From Gemmatimonas phototrophica (lineage in GTDB: Bacteria > Gemmatimonadota > Gemmatimonadetes > Gemmatimonadales > Gemmatimonadaceae): 64,000 nt of DNA. The notes below the pieces were generated by a model. It did no database searches. It was not told the DNA's origin and saw only the letters and a program-made list of their open reading frames with translations. Positions 54,150 to 63,393 of the stretch are shown here, in pieces. Position numbers and translations under genes: made by a program. Each line of letters starts with the position of its first letter. Positions within the stretch are counted from its first letter, which is position 1. The DNA lies in the NCBI RefSeq assembly GCF_000695095.2, contig NZ_CP011454.1, forward strand, positions 1,984,001-2,048,000, read 5' to 3'.

Positions 54150-55177
54150 CGGTCGCGAACCTCAGGGGGCAGGGCATCGAGCAGGGTTTTGAGGTCGGCG
54201 GCTTTGTCGCGTGACGTCACCATGACCAGGCCGCTCCTCGCGACCACCACAAGGTCGTGCACCCCGTACAGCACTACCTGCGTGCCATCGGCGTGCACCA
54301 CGTTGCCAGTGGCCTGACAGGCCACGCTGGGGCCCAGCATGGCGTTCTCCTGACTGTCGTGCTGGCGCACCCGATGGAGCGCGGCCCACGTCCCGACATC
54401 GTCCCAGCCGAACTGCCCCGGCAGCACCAGGACACGCTGGCTGCGCTCCAGCACGCCCACATCAATCGCAATGCTCGTGACCTCGGCAAAGAATCGCGCG
54501 AGGTCGCCTTCAGACTGTTCGAGTGCCGGCTGTACTTCCGGGGTGTGCAGCCGGATCTCCTCCAGCAGATCCCCGACGCACCAGACAAAAATCCCCGAAT
54601 TCCACAGATACCCGTCGGCGACCATGCGTTCAGCCGTGGCGCGGTCCGGCTTTTCGGCAAAGCGGGCGACCCGGCGCACATCGTCACGGACCAGTGCTCC
54701 GGGCTGGATATAGCCGAAGCCCGAATCTGGCCGTGACGGGACAATGCCCACCGTCACGAGTGCGCGTTCTGCCAGCGCCACCGTAGCCGCATGGTCCAAC
54801 GTGGCGCGAAAGGCTGGCACGTCGCCGATGGCCCAGTCCGCATGGGTACACACCATCACCGCATCACTGCCGTCCCGCTGCGCAATGAGTTGCGCGGCCC
54901 ACGCCAGCGCGGCGCACGTCCCGGCCGGTCGCGGTTCGGCAATCACATTCTCCGGCGGCAGCGACGGGTCGAGGCGCAGGACGGCATCGCGCAGGGAGGC
55001 GTTGGTCAGCACCAGCGTCCGTTCCGGTGGCGCCGACGGGCGCAGCCGGTCGATGGTGTCGCACAGCATCGGGGCATCGGTAACCAATGGCAGCAGCTGC
55101 TTGGGGCGCTCCGGAGTGGAGAGCGGCCAGAATCGCGAACCCACGCCACCGGCAAGTACCACATTCCAACGAATCAT
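54146..55177 (-). CDS. Mannose-1-phosphate guanylyltransferase
   Basis: 343 residues from ATG 55177. The nucleotide motif VVLAGGVGSRFWPLSTPERPKQ is complete, and AEKPDRATAERMVADGYLWNSGIFVW and QFGWDDVGTWAAL are typical of ManC. It makes GDP-mannose from GTP and mannose-1-phosphate, used for surface polysaccharides and glycosylation. It lacks the C-terminal phosphomannose isomerase domain of bifunctional ManC. Confidence 0.93.
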   Translation of the reverse strand: MIRWNVVLAGGVGSRFWPLSTPERPKQLLPLVTDAPMLCDTIDRLRPSAPPERTLVLTNASLRDAVLRLDPSLPPENVIAEPRPAGTCAALAWAAQLIAQRDGSDAVMVCTHADWAIGDVPAFRATLDHAATVALAERALVTVGIVPSRPDSGFGYIQPGALVRDDVRRVARFAEKPDRATAERMVADGYLWNSGIFVWCVGDLLEEIRLHTPEVQPALEQSEGDLARFFAEVTSIAIDVGVLERSQRVLVLPGQFGWDDVGTWAALHRVRQHDSQENAMLGPSVACQATGNVVHADGTQVVLYGVHDLVVVARSGLVMVTSRDKAADLKTLLDALPPEVRDR

Positions 55178-55205
55178 CAGCGCACCCACCCGGGTGTGAA
55201 TGGAG

Positions 55206-55634
55206 TCATAGCGCCCCGGCGTCCCCGACGTCGTGTGGCACGACATCCGGGGCGGTGTAGGCGCGAACGCGCGCCAGCAGGCGACGGGGACTGAACGGTT
55301 TGGTCATGATTTCGGCGACGCCCAGCGTCTCCACCTCACGCAGCTGCGCGTCTTGTCCGGCCGCAGTCAGCACAATGCAGGGAAGGAGGGCCCAGCGGGC
55401 GTCCTGACGCACGATCCGCAAAATGTCGATGCCGGACATACCAGGGAGCATCAAGTCGAGGACCAGCAGCCCAATGGCCGGGTCACGCGCCAGCGTCGAC
55501 AGTGCTTCCACGCCGTTTTCGGCCAGATGCACCGCGATGCCATCCTGCTCGAGCCGGGTACGGATGATGTTGCCAATGTGTGGCTCGTCGTCCACCACCA
55601 AAACGGTCACGGTGGACACGGTAGACTCGGGCAT
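55206..55634 (-). CDS. Single-domain response regulator (receiver only)
   Basis: 142 residues. The receiver fold is complete: VLVVDDEPHIGN, phosphoacceptor Asp in LLVLDLMLPGMSG, VLTAAG and TKPFS. There is no DNA-binding or enzymatic output domain, so it acts by protein-protein contact. It follows the roadblock gene by 20 bases, which suggests one pathway, perhaps controlling motility, polarity or the fibre. Confidence 0.92.
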   Translation of the reverse strand: MPESTVSTVTVLVVDDEPHIGNIIRTRLEQDGIAVHLAENGVEALSTLARDPAIGLLVLDLMLPGMSGIDILRIVRQDARWALLPCIVLTAAGQDAQLREVETLGVAEIMTKPFSPRRLLARVRAYTAPDVVPHDVGDAGAL

Positions 55635-55654
55635 GCGAACGGCCGTGGCGCCGG

Positions 55655-56008
55655 TCAGACGAGCGCCGCGATCTGAGCGCGATGCCGCCGCAGTTCGTAG
55701 AGCAGCGCCGCCAGATTGGCCGTCGGCTGCAGGAGCACCAGCAGATAGACGTCCGCCGAGAGCACCGTCACCACGACGTTGCCGGCGGCGTATTCCAGCA
55801 CCATCAGGCCGAAATCTCCCCGTTGGGAGGCCAGCCCCATTTCTACGGCCGCGAGGGCCATCGGGGGCACAAAGGCCGCCAGCCCCTCCGGATCAAGCGG
55901 TGCCGCGCTGTTCCCGTCTATCAACAGGCCGTCGCGGCCGAGCACGATGGCCGCGTCCACGCCTTCCCGGCGTCGCAGGGCGCTGACCAGATCACGAATG
56001 GTGGGCAT
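55655..56008 (-). CDS. Roadblock/LC7 domain protein
   Basis: 117 residues from ATG 56008, where the MPTIRDLVSALRRREGVDAAIVLGRDGLLIDG start of roadblock proteins begins (the frame extends upstream but is not protein-like there). The second half (AGNVVVTVLSADVYLLVLL) completes the alpha/beta fold. Bacterial roadblock proteins (MglB-like) act as GTPase-activating partners of Ras-like GTPases such as MglA. No such GTPase is in this window. It lies divergent to the lipoprotein at 56148 and next to a receiver gene. Confidence 0.85.
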   Translation of the reverse strand: MPTIRDLVSALRRREGVDAAIVLGRDGLLIDGNSAAPLDPEGLAAFVPPMALAAVEMGLASQRGDFGLMVLEYAAGNVVVTVLSADVYLLVLLQPTANLAALLYELRRHRAQIAALV

Positions 56009-56147
56009 GGCGGAACGCTGTCCCTCCTGCGGGGTGAAGTCAAGCGAGAACAACGTGTCCGAAGCGCTTGCCCGGACACGAGTTGAGCGGTAACCTCCGC
56101 TGCGTGTCGTACGCCGGCGTCCTCGCCGGATCACCTCTGGAAACACC

Positions 56148-56774
56148 ATGGGCACCACCCTGTTTGCTCGTTTGTGCAGCGCGCCCCGCCTCGCTCGGCG
56201 CGCTCTATCGTTTGGCCTGGCTGCTGGCGTGGCCGGCGCTCTCGCCGCCTGTGGCGACAACAACAACTTCCTGTCGCCCGCGACATCAGAAAACGCCATC
56301 AGGAGCTACAGCATCTGGGCCATAACCGGCACCAGCGCGGCCCTGCCAGCCGCCGTGCAGTTCAGCGCCCAAACCACCGAACGGCCGCAGATTCTGGCCA
56401 ATGGGTCGGTAAACTTCGAAGTCGCCTTCGATATCACGAGCGACGGCAAGGTGCGCTTCATGCCAGCCCGGTCGTTTGTCCCGCAGCCGCCGGCCGGAGC
56501 CCCAACGGTGGGGTTGACCAAGTCCACCTCGGCGTTTTCGGCGGTTTCCCGTGCCCCGGATCGTGGATATACCGACGACTCCACATTGGTGGTCTCTACC
56601 AATGAAGTGGTGTTGGTGCGCCTTTCCAGCTCCGGCTGCATTTATGGCGAACCGTATTACGGCAAGGCCATCGTCGACAGCGTTATCGCGGCGGAGCGCC
56701 GCATCGTGCTGCGGGCCCTGATCAATCGCAATTGTGGCTACCGGGCGCTCTCCGAAGGCCTTCCCTCGAACTGA
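56148..56774 (+). CDS. Lipoprotein of unknown function
   Basis: 208 residues with a lipoprotein signal peptide (GVAGALAACGDNN; lipidated Cys ~35). The mature part is beta-rich (AVQFSAQTTERPQILANGSVNFEVAFDIT, DGKVRFMPARSF) and ends with a single Cys pair (SGCIYGEPYYG...RNCGYRALSE). No known family was recognised. The gene ends 13 bases before serS and may share its transcript. Confidence 0.72.
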   Translation: MGTTLFARLCSAPRLARRALSFGLAAGVAGALAACGDNNNFLSPATSENAIRSYSIWAITGTSAALPAAVQFSAQTTERPQILANGSVNFEVAFDITSDGKVRFMPARSFVPQPPAGAPTVGLTKSTSAFSAVSRAPDRGYTDDSTLVVSTNEVVLVRLSSSGCIYGEPYYGKAIVDSVIAAERRIVLRALINRNCGYRALSEGLPSN

Positions 56775-56787
56775 TTCTTCACTCGGT

Positions 56788-58065
56788 ATGCACGATATTC
56801 GGCTGCTGCGGGACCAACTCGAACACCTCCGCGATGGCATGCGCCGCCGCGGGAAGCTGGCGGAACTCGCTTCCCTGCTCGATCGTGCGGAATCGTTGGA
56901 AAGAGACCGCCGTGCCGCGATTACGGAGTTGGAAGGGCAACAAGCGCGCCGTAACAAGGTCACGCAGGAAGTCGCCCAGAAGCGAAAGGCTGGTGACGAC
57001 GCGACTGCCCTGATGGCTGAAGGGCGCGCGATCGGAGAGGCCATTGCGTTGTTGGAGCAGCGCAAGAATGAGGCGGAGGCGGCTGTGCAGGCCATGCTCT
57101 ACGAGCTGCCCAACATCACGCTCCCCGAGGTCCCCGAGGGGGACGAGTCCCACAATACGGTCGTCAAGTCGTGGGGGGCGCCGCGCCTCGATGCCACGGG
57201 CATCATGCCGCATTGGGAAAAGGGGGCCGAGCTGGGCATGCTTGACCTGCCCCGCGGTGCCAAAATCACCGGTTCCGGCTTCATCGTGTATCGCGGTGCC
57301 GGGGCCAAGCTGGTCCGGGCGTTGATGAACATGATGCTCGATACGCATACCGAGGAGCACGGCTACGAGGAAGCGTGGGTCCCGTTGGTCGTGAATCGCG
57401 CGAGCATGACCGGCACCGGGCAGTTGCCCAAGTTTGAAGACGATATGTACGGCATTCCGGACGAGGAGCTGTTCCTCATTCCTACCGCCGAAGTGCCGGT
57501 GACCAATCTCTACCGCGACGAAATTCTCGAAGCCGCCGATCTCCCCAAGGGGCTCTGCGCCTACAGTGCCTGCTTCCGGCGCGAGGCCGGCTCGGCCGGG
57601 AAAGACACGCGTGGGCTGTTGCGCGTGCACCAGTTCGACAAGGTGGAACTGGTGCGATACGCCACCCCTGAGAATTCGCGCGAGCAGCTCGAGCTACTCA
57701 CGCAGCATGCAGAAACAATGCTGGAGCGACTGGAACTGCCCTACCGACGCGTGCTGCTGGCCGCTGGCGACACCGGCTTCTCCAGTGCGATGACGTACGA
57801 TCTTGAGGTGTACGCCCCCGCGGTCGGGAAATGGCTGGAAGTGTCGAGTTGTAGCGTCTTCACTGATTTTCAGGCCCGGCGGGCCAATATCAGGTACCGT
57901 CCCGCCGCTGGTGAGAAACCGCGCTTCGTGCACACCCTGAACGGTTCGGCCCTCGCGTTTTCGCGGATCATTGCGAGCATCCTGGAGCATCACCAGCAGG
58001 CAGACGGTTCGGTCCGTATCCCCGAAGCGCTGCAGCCCTATTTCGGACGCGCCGTCCTGCGCTGA
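56788..58065 (+). CDS. serS: Seryl-tRNA synthetase
   Basis: 425 residues. An N-terminal coiled-coil arm (~25-105) that binds the long variable arm of tRNA-Ser is followed by the class II core: motif 2 CFRREAGSAGKDTRGLLRVHQF, motif 3-region NGSALAFSRIIASILEHHQ, and EVSSCSVFTDFQARR. It charges tRNA-Ser, including the two serine tRNAs at the start of this window. The gene is closely followed by a histidine kinase, with a 52-base gap. Confidence 0.97.
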   Translation: MHDIRLLRDQLEHLRDGMRRRGKLAELASLLDRAESLERDRRAAITELEGQQARRNKVTQEVAQKRKAGDDATALMAEGRAIGEAIALLEQRKNEAEAAVQAMLYELPNITLPEVPEGDESHNTVVKSWGAPRLDATGIMPHWEKGAELGMLDLPRGAKITGSGFIVYRGAGAKLVRALMNMMLDTHTEEHGYEEAWVPLVVNRASMTGTGQLPKFEDDMYGIPDEELFLIPTAEVPVTNLYRDEILEAADLPKGLCAYSACFRREAGSAGKDTRGLLRVHQFDKVELVRYATPENSREQLELLTQHAETMLERLELPYRRVLLAAGDTGFSSAMTYDLEVYAPAVGKWLEVSSCSVFTDFQARRANIRYRPAAGEKPRFVHTLNGSALAFSRIIASILEHHQQADGSVRIPEALQPYFGRAVLR

Positions 58066-58117
58066 GCGCCGGACGCCGCACCGAGTTTCCCCTCCGCCCA
58101 TTACGCCCCCCTCCTCG

Positions 58118-59272
58118 ATGCGCCGTCGCCGTTGGCCGGTGGTTGCGATGGTGCTGGGCGTCCTCGGGTTGCTCGGCTGGTACGTGGCCTATACCCAGCA
58201 CGTGGTCACACAGCTCCGAGCGGCTGCCGGTGGCCAGGGGCGCATGTATGCCCGGATCTACGAGGCACTGCAGGATACCAGCCTCAACGCTGATCCAACC
58301 ATCGCGCTTCTCGACCTCTCGCGGCAGATCCGTGAGTCCGGTTTGCCCCTGGTCCTCACGGACAAGAATGGGCGCGTGTCCGCGACCGCCAACCTCCCTA
58401 CACATGTAGTGCCGGAGGACAGTGTCAGTTTCTGGCGGTATCTCATGGAACTGGACCGCGAGAATCCCCCTATCGTCGAGCCGGCAGTTGGCGCAGTGCA
58501 CTTTGGTGACAGTGCCATTGTCAGCGGATTGCGGTACATCCCGCTGTTGCAGGCACTCGGCATCGTTCTGTTGCTCGCGTTCGGCATCTACGCGCTGGTT
58601 GAGCGTGGACGAGCGGAGCGGGAGAAGGTCTGGGCCGGAATGGCGCGTGAAGCGGCGCACCAATTGGGTACCCCCTTGTCGGCCCTGGCGGGCTGGATCG
58701 AATTACTGGCCGACACGGTGCAGGGTACAACGGCCTCCAGGGCGGTCGAGGGGATGGGGCAGGATCTGCAGCGGCTGGAACGCGTCTCGCACCGGTTTGA
58801 GCGCATCGGCCGGCCACCGCGCGATGAACGGGTCGACGCGAGCGAGCTGGTCGAGCGTCTTGCGGGCTACTTCGCGATGCGGGCTCCCACCTTGGCACGG
58901 ACCGTCACCATTCGTAGCGAGCATCCCGGTGTTCCCGTCATGGTGCGCGGTGATCTGGTCTTGCTCGAGTGGGTATTGGAAGTGCTGATCAAGAACGCCA
59001 TGGATGCGCTGGGTGGGCGCAACGGTGAAGTCATTGTGTCCGCCACTCCGCTCCCCGAGGGAGGCGCTCGCATCCGGGTGCAGGACGATGGGCCCGGCGT
59101 CCCGCGCAAGCTCCGCAAGCGCATTTTCGACGCCGGGTTCACCACCAAAGACCGGGGATGGGGCATCGGACTCTCCCTGGCACGCCGAATTGTCGAAGAA
59201 AACCACGATGGACGCCTGATCCTTGCCGAGACCGACCGTGGCGCCGCGTTCGACGTTATCTTGCATGGATGA
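58118..59272 (+). CDS. Membrane sensor histidine kinase
   Basis: 384 residues from ATG 58118. Two N-terminal membrane segments (~5-25 and ~155-175: LLQALGIVLLLAFGIYALVE) enclose a periplasmic sensor loop of ~130 residues. HisKA with AREAAHQLGTPLSALAGW gives the His (~193); HATPase motifs NAMDALGG, DDGPGVP and GWGIGLSLARRI follow. It has no receiver of its own. The stop overlaps the UvrD start (ATGA), so translation is coupled; no response regulator is adjacent. Confidence 0.92.
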   Translation: MRRRRWPVVAMVLGVLGLLGWYVAYTQHVVTQLRAAAGGQGRMYARIYEALQDTSLNADPTIALLDLSRQIRESGLPLVLTDKNGRVSATANLPTHVVPEDSVSFWRYLMELDRENPPIVEPAVGAVHFGDSAIVSGLRYIPLLQALGIVLLLAFGIYALVERGRAEREKVWAGMAREAAHQLGTPLSALAGWIELLADTVQGTTASRAVEGMGQDLQRLERVSHRFERIGRPPRDERVDASELVERLAGYFAMRAPTLARTVTIRSEHPGVPVMVRGDLVLLEWVLEVLIKNAMDALGGRNGEVIVSATPLPEGGARIRVQDDGPGVPRKLRKRIFDAGFTTKDRGWGIGLSLARRIVEENHDGRLILAETDRGAAFDVILHG

Positions 59273-61698
59273 CGACGACGGGTTGGACCGCATCCCTTTT
59301 TGACGCCGCGCCCTCCGCGCCAGCGCTCGACCTTGACGCTATTACGCGTGGCCTGAACCCCGGCCAGCGCGAATCAGTCTTTCACGACGACGGGCCAGCT
59401 CTGGTGCTGGCCGGTGCCGGTTCCGGCAAAACACGGGTCCTCACCACGCGGATCGCGCGCCTGATTGGGGCGCAGAACGTCGCCCCGCACGAAATTCTGG
59501 CGGTCACGTTTACGAACAAGGCCGCTGGTGAAATGCGCGAACGCATTGCCAAGCTGCTCGGGCACGAGCCCAAGGGCATGTGGTGCGGGACCTTCCACTC
59601 GCTGGGCGCGCGCATGCTTCGCGGGGTTGCCCCATTGGTCGGTCGCGAACAGAACTTCACGATCTACGACGAAGACGACACGCTGGGCGCCATCAAGCGC
59701 GTCATGGAAAAGCGGAAGCTGAGCCCCACGCAGTTCGCGCCCAAGGCCATCATCAGTGCCATCTCCAGTGCCAAGAACGCACTGGTCTCCCCTAACGAGT
59801 ATGCGCGTACGGCGCGCGATACGTTCACGATGGCGGTTGCTGGGGTGTACAGCGATCTCGAGGTGGCGCTGCAGCAAACCAATGCCGTCACCTTTGACGA
59901 TCTCCTGGTGCTGCCGGTACGGGCCCTGGAAACCGATCAGCAGCTTCGTGAACACTATCAGCGGCGGTTTCGCTACGTGCTGGTGGACGAATACCAGGAT
60001 ACCAACGCCGCGCAGTACCGCTTCGTGCAACTCATTGGCGGGCTCCACGGGAACGTGATGGTGGTGGGCGACGATGACCAGTCCATCTATGGCTGGCGTG
60101 GCGCGGATATCCGGAACATCCTCGATTTCGAGCGGGATTTCCCCGGCGCGCGCATTGTGCGCCTTGAGGAGAATTACCGGTCCACGCCCAACGTATTGGC
60201 CCTCGCCAACGCCGTCATTGCCGAGAACACCGAACGCCGCGGCAAGACCTTGCGGGCGACCCGTCCAGAAGGGGAACCGGTGACGCTCATCGAAACACTT
60301 GATGAGCGGGACGAAGCCGATTTCATTGCCGAAACCATCCTGACCCGGATGGCCAAATCGGATCTGGCGCGACGCGACTGTGCGGTGCTCTACCGCACGA
60401 ACGCGCAGTCGCGCGCCATTGAAGACGCCTTCCGCCGACGCAGCATTCCATATCGTCTCGTGGGGGCCGTGCGGTTCTACGACCGTCGCGAAATTCGCGA
60501 CCTGATGGCGTATCTCAAGTTGGTCGCCAATCCGGCCGACGACGAAGCCTTCCGGCGCGCCGTCAATGTGCCTAAGCGGGGACTCGGCGATGCGACCATT
60601 GCGCTGCTGGTGGAAAAGGCGGCACTGGAAGGAAAGCCACTGCTGGAAATCGCCTCGCGCCTCGACGTCATTGCGTCGTTGCGTCCTGCGGCGCGTGGAG
60701 CCATCGACGAATTCGTCACGCTGGTGCATCGCCTGCGCGCGGCCGCTGTGGACGCTTCCGTCGATGAACTGCTGCGTGACCTCGTGCAGGCCATTCGGTA
60801 CGCGGACCATCTGCGGGCAGAGGGTCCGGAAGGGCAGGAGCGCATTGAAAACGTGCGCGAAATGATTGCCGGTGCCGCCGAAGTTGTGGCCGACGAAGGC
60901 GGTGAAGTCGGTCTCACGCCGCTGGATCATTTTCTGCAGTCATCGACCCTCGTTGCCGGTATCGACAAGCTCGATCCCAACGCGGATGCCGTGGTGTGCA
61001 TGACCATGCACAACGCCAAGGGGCTTGAGTTCCCGTTGGTGTTTGTGTGCGGACTGGAGGACGGACTCTTCCCCCTCGCGCGGGCCAGCGAAGACCCCAG
61101 CCAGCTCGAAGAAGAGCGGCGTCTGTTTTACGTGGGTATCACGCGCGCCGAGGAAAAGCTGTATCTCACCTGTGCGGAGCAGCGTCGCCGCAACGGAGAG
61201 CTCATGGTGTCCATGCCGTCGCGCTTTCTCAAAGTCATTACGCCGTCACTCGCGGAACGAGGCATGACGGCGCGCGCCAAGCACGAAGGCCGTGGCGGGT
61301 TCTCGGGGTTGGGGAGTAGTCGCGCTGGTGGCGATGCCAGTTGGGGAAGAACCGGTGGCGGGGCAGGGACCCCGGCACCGCGTCGGAGTGGAGGCCCCTA
61401 CGGCTCGTCGGCGTACAATGACCGACCGAACAACATCCCCTTCGAAACCGCGCCGCCGGGTGGCTTCAGTGCCCCCAATCGGCGCGACAAGATGCCCAAT
61501 CCCGAAGACGAATCGCAGGACGCACCCAGCTTCACGCCGGGGGAACGGGTGAAGCATGCGAAGTTCGGCTCCGGAACAATCGCCGAACTCACCGGCAGCG
61601 GTCGCGATACCAAGGTGCGCATTGATTTCGACGACGAGGAGATCGGGCGAAAGACGCTCGTGCTCGCTCAGGCCAAGCTGGAAAAGGGGTGGGAGTGA
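59269..61698 (+). CDS. UvrD/PcrA-family DNA helicase
   Basis: 809 residues from ATG 59269. All SF1A motifs are present: GPALVLAGAGSGKTRVLTTRI (Walker A), VDEYQDTNAAQY (motif II), GDDDQSIYGWRGAD (motif III), and MTMHNAKGLEFPLVFV; the C-terminal FTPGERVKHAKFGSGTIAEL...RIDFDDEEIG is the PcrA-type tail (Tudor-like) that binds RNA polymerase. Its job is likely nucleotide-excision repair and replication-transcription conflict relief. A Gly/Arg-rich linker (~670-750) precedes the tail. Confidence 0.94.
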   Translation: MTTTGWTASLFDAAPSAPALDLDAITRGLNPGQRESVFHDDGPALVLAGAGSGKTRVLTTRIARLIGAQNVAPHEILAVTFTNKAAGEMRERIAKLLGHEPKGMWCGTFHSLGARMLRGVAPLVGREQNFTIYDEDDTLGAIKRVMEKRKLSPTQFAPKAIISAISSAKNALVSPNEYARTARDTFTMAVAGVYSDLEVALQQTNAVTFDDLLVLPVRALETDQQLREHYQRRFRYVLVDEYQDTNAAQYRFVQLIGGLHGNVMVVGDDDQSIYGWRGADIRNILDFERDFPGARIVRLEENYRSTPNVLALANAVIAENTERRGKTLRATRPEGEPVTLIETLDERDEADFIAETILTRMAKSDLARRDCAVLYRTNAQSRAIEDAFRRRSIPYRLVGAVRFYDRREIRDLMAYLKLVANPADDEAFRRAVNVPKRGLGDATIALLVEKAALEGKPLLEIASRLDVIASLRPAARGAIDEFVTLVHRLRAAAVDASVDELLRDLVQAIRYADHLRAEGPEGQERIENVREMIAGAAEVVADEGGEVGLTPLDHFLQSSTLVAGIDKLDPNADAVVCMTMHNAKGLEFPLVFVCGLEDGLFPLARASEDPSQLEEERRLFYVGITRAEEKLYLTCAEQRRRNGELMVSMPSRFLKVITPSLAERGMTARAKHEGRGGFSGLGSSRAGGDASWGRTGGGAGTPAPRRSGGPYGSSAYNDRPNNIPFETAPPGGFSAPNRRDKMPNPEDESQDAPSFTPGERVKHAKFGSGTIAELTGSGRDTKVRIDFDDEEIGRKTLVLAQAKLEKGWE

Positions 61699-61699
61699 T

Positions 61700-62017
61700 A
61701 TGTCGGTAACACCGGATGATGTCAGGCACGTGGCCCGATTATCCCGGCTCGGCCTGGAAGAGGACCGCGTTCCTTCGTTGGTGGCGGAGCTCAATGGGAT
61801 TCTCGGGCACATGGATGTTCTGCAGCAGGTCGACATATCCGCTGTGCCACTCACCGCGCCGTATCACGCGGCGCCGCTGCGCGACGACGCCCTGCCGGCC
61901 GACCCATTGCTGCGCACGCGCGAAACCTTTGCGCCCGCAGCGCGTGACGGCTTCTTCCTCGTGCCGCGACTCACCACGCATGGGGCCCTGGAGGCCAAGG
62001 TGGCGGAGGACGCATGA
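61700..62017 (+). CDS. gatC: Aspartyl/glutamyl-tRNA amidotransferase subunit C
   Basis: 105 residues. The start VTPDDVRHVARLSRLGLEEDRV and the C-terminal TRETFAPAARDGFFLVPRL are typical GatC. It wraps GatA and GatB together in the amidotransferase that makes Gln-tRNA(Gln) or Asn-tRNA(Asn) from the mischarged forms. It starts one base after the helicase stop and overlaps gatA (ATGA). Confidence 0.96.
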   Translation: MSVTPDDVRHVARLSRLGLEEDRVPSLVAELNGILGHMDVLQQVDISAVPLTAPYHAAPLRDDALPADPLLRTRETFAPAARDGFFLVPRLTTHGALEAKVAEDA

Positions 62018-63393
62018 CCATCGACGCGCTGCGCGCCCACCGTGTCTCCGACGCCTGGAGCGTCTTTGACGCCGTGCAGGCCGGTCCCGACGGACTCAAT
62101 GCGTTCCTGTCCACCGATCGCACAGCGGTCGGCAACGCCACTGGTTCGCTCGCCGGCGTGCCCGTGGCGGTCAAGGACAATCTGGCAACGCTGCACATGC
62201 CTACGACCTGCGGGTCGAAGATCCTTGACGGCTACATCAGTCCGTTTGAAGCCACCGCGGTTCGCAAGCTGCGCGAGGCCGGTGCTGCGATCATCGGCAA
62301 GACCAACATGGACGAGTTCGCGATGGGCTCGTCCAATGAGAACAGCGCGTACGGACCGGTGCGCAATCCGGTTGATCGCACGCGCGTGCCGGGGGGCAGT
62401 TCCGGCGGCTCGGCCGCCGCGGTGGCCTCCGGGGTCGTCCGCATCGCGTTGGGCTCCGAAACGGGCGGCTCCGTGCGACAGCCAGCGGCCTTCTGCGGCA
62501 TCGTGGGGATCAAGCCCACGTATGGTCGAGTCAGTCGATATGGGTTGGTGGCGTACGCCTCGTCGCTCGATAACGTGGGAGTCTTCGGTGCGACGGTCCA
62601 TGAGGCGGCACTCGGACTGCAGGTAATTGCCGGACACGATCGCTTCGATTCCACCAGTGCGAACACCCTCGTGCCTTCACTGGTCCCAGATCTTGGCACC
62701 AGTGATCGTCCACTGACGGGGCTCGTGGTGGGCAAGCCGCGGGAGTATTTCCCGGCGTCCCTCGATCCACGCGTGGCGGAACGATGCGAACGCGCACTCG
62801 CCTCGTTGGTGGCCTTGGGCGCGGAAGTCCGTGACGTATCGCTGCCCAGTACCGAGTTGGCGATCCCCGTGTATTACATCATCGCGCCGGCCGAAGCCTC
62901 CAGTAACCTCGCGCGCTACGATGGCGTGCGGTACGGACATCGTGCGCCGGCGGCGGATCTCGGCACCCTGTACGAGCAAACACGATCGCAGGGCTTTGGT
63001 GCCGAAGTCACGCGGCGTATTCTGCTCGGCACGTACGTCCTGAGTGCCGGCTATTACGATGCGTATTACAAGCGGGCACAAGCCGTGCGCTCGCTCATCA
63101 CGCAGGAGTTTACGCAGGTCTTCGCCAGTGGCGTGCATCTGCTGTTCACGCCAACAGCGCCAACCACGGCGTTTCGTCTCGGCGAAGTCTCTGATCCTTA
63201 CGAGATGTATCTGAGCGACATCTTTACGGTCACCGCCAACCTGGCGGGCATTCCGGCCATGTCGCTACCGGTCGGTCGTATCGATGGGCTCCCGGTCGGG
63301 GGACAATTCATGGCCGCACCGTTTGATGAGGCCACCATGCTTCGGGCAGCGGCCGCACTGGAACGGGTACTTGGGGCGGAGGCACACCAGTGA
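62014..63393 (+). CDS. gatA: Aspartyl/glutamyl-tRNA amidotransferase subunit A
   Basis: 459 residues. The amidase signature is complete: catalytic Lys in VPVAVKDNL (~54), [15 protein letters not shown] with the cis-Ser, and [16 protein letters not shown] with the nucleophile Ser. It releases ammonia from glutamine for GatB. Its stop overlaps the gatB start (GTGA), keeping the order gatC-gatA-gatB found in many bacteria. Confidence 0.97.
   Translation: MTIDALRAHRVSDAWSVFDAVQAGPDGLNAFLSTDRTAVGNATGSLAGVPVAVKDNLATLHMPTTCGSKILDGYISPFEATAVRKLREAGAAIIGKTNMDEFAMGSSNENSAYGPVRNPVDRTRVPGGSSGGSAAAVASGVVRIALGSETGGSVRQPAAFCGIVGIKPTYGRVSRYGLVAYASSLDNVGVFGATVHEAALGLQVIAGHDRFDSTSANTLVPSLVPDLGTSDRPLTGLVVGKPREYFPASLDPRVAERCERALASLVALGAEVRDVSLPSTELAIPVYYIIAPAEASSNLARYDGVRYGHRAPAADLGTLYEQTRSQGFGAEVTRRILLGTYVLSAGYYDAYYKRAQAVRSLITQEFTQVFASGVHLLFTPTAPTTAFRLGEVSDPYEMYLSDIFTVTANLAGIPAMSLPVGRIDGLPVGGQFMAAPFDEATMLRAAAALERVLGAEAHQ

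Noticed and set aside
59374-60930. Long open frame on the minus strand opposite the UvrD/PcrA gene
   Set aside because: Antisense to a complete helicase with all its motifs; composition is typical of a shadow frame.
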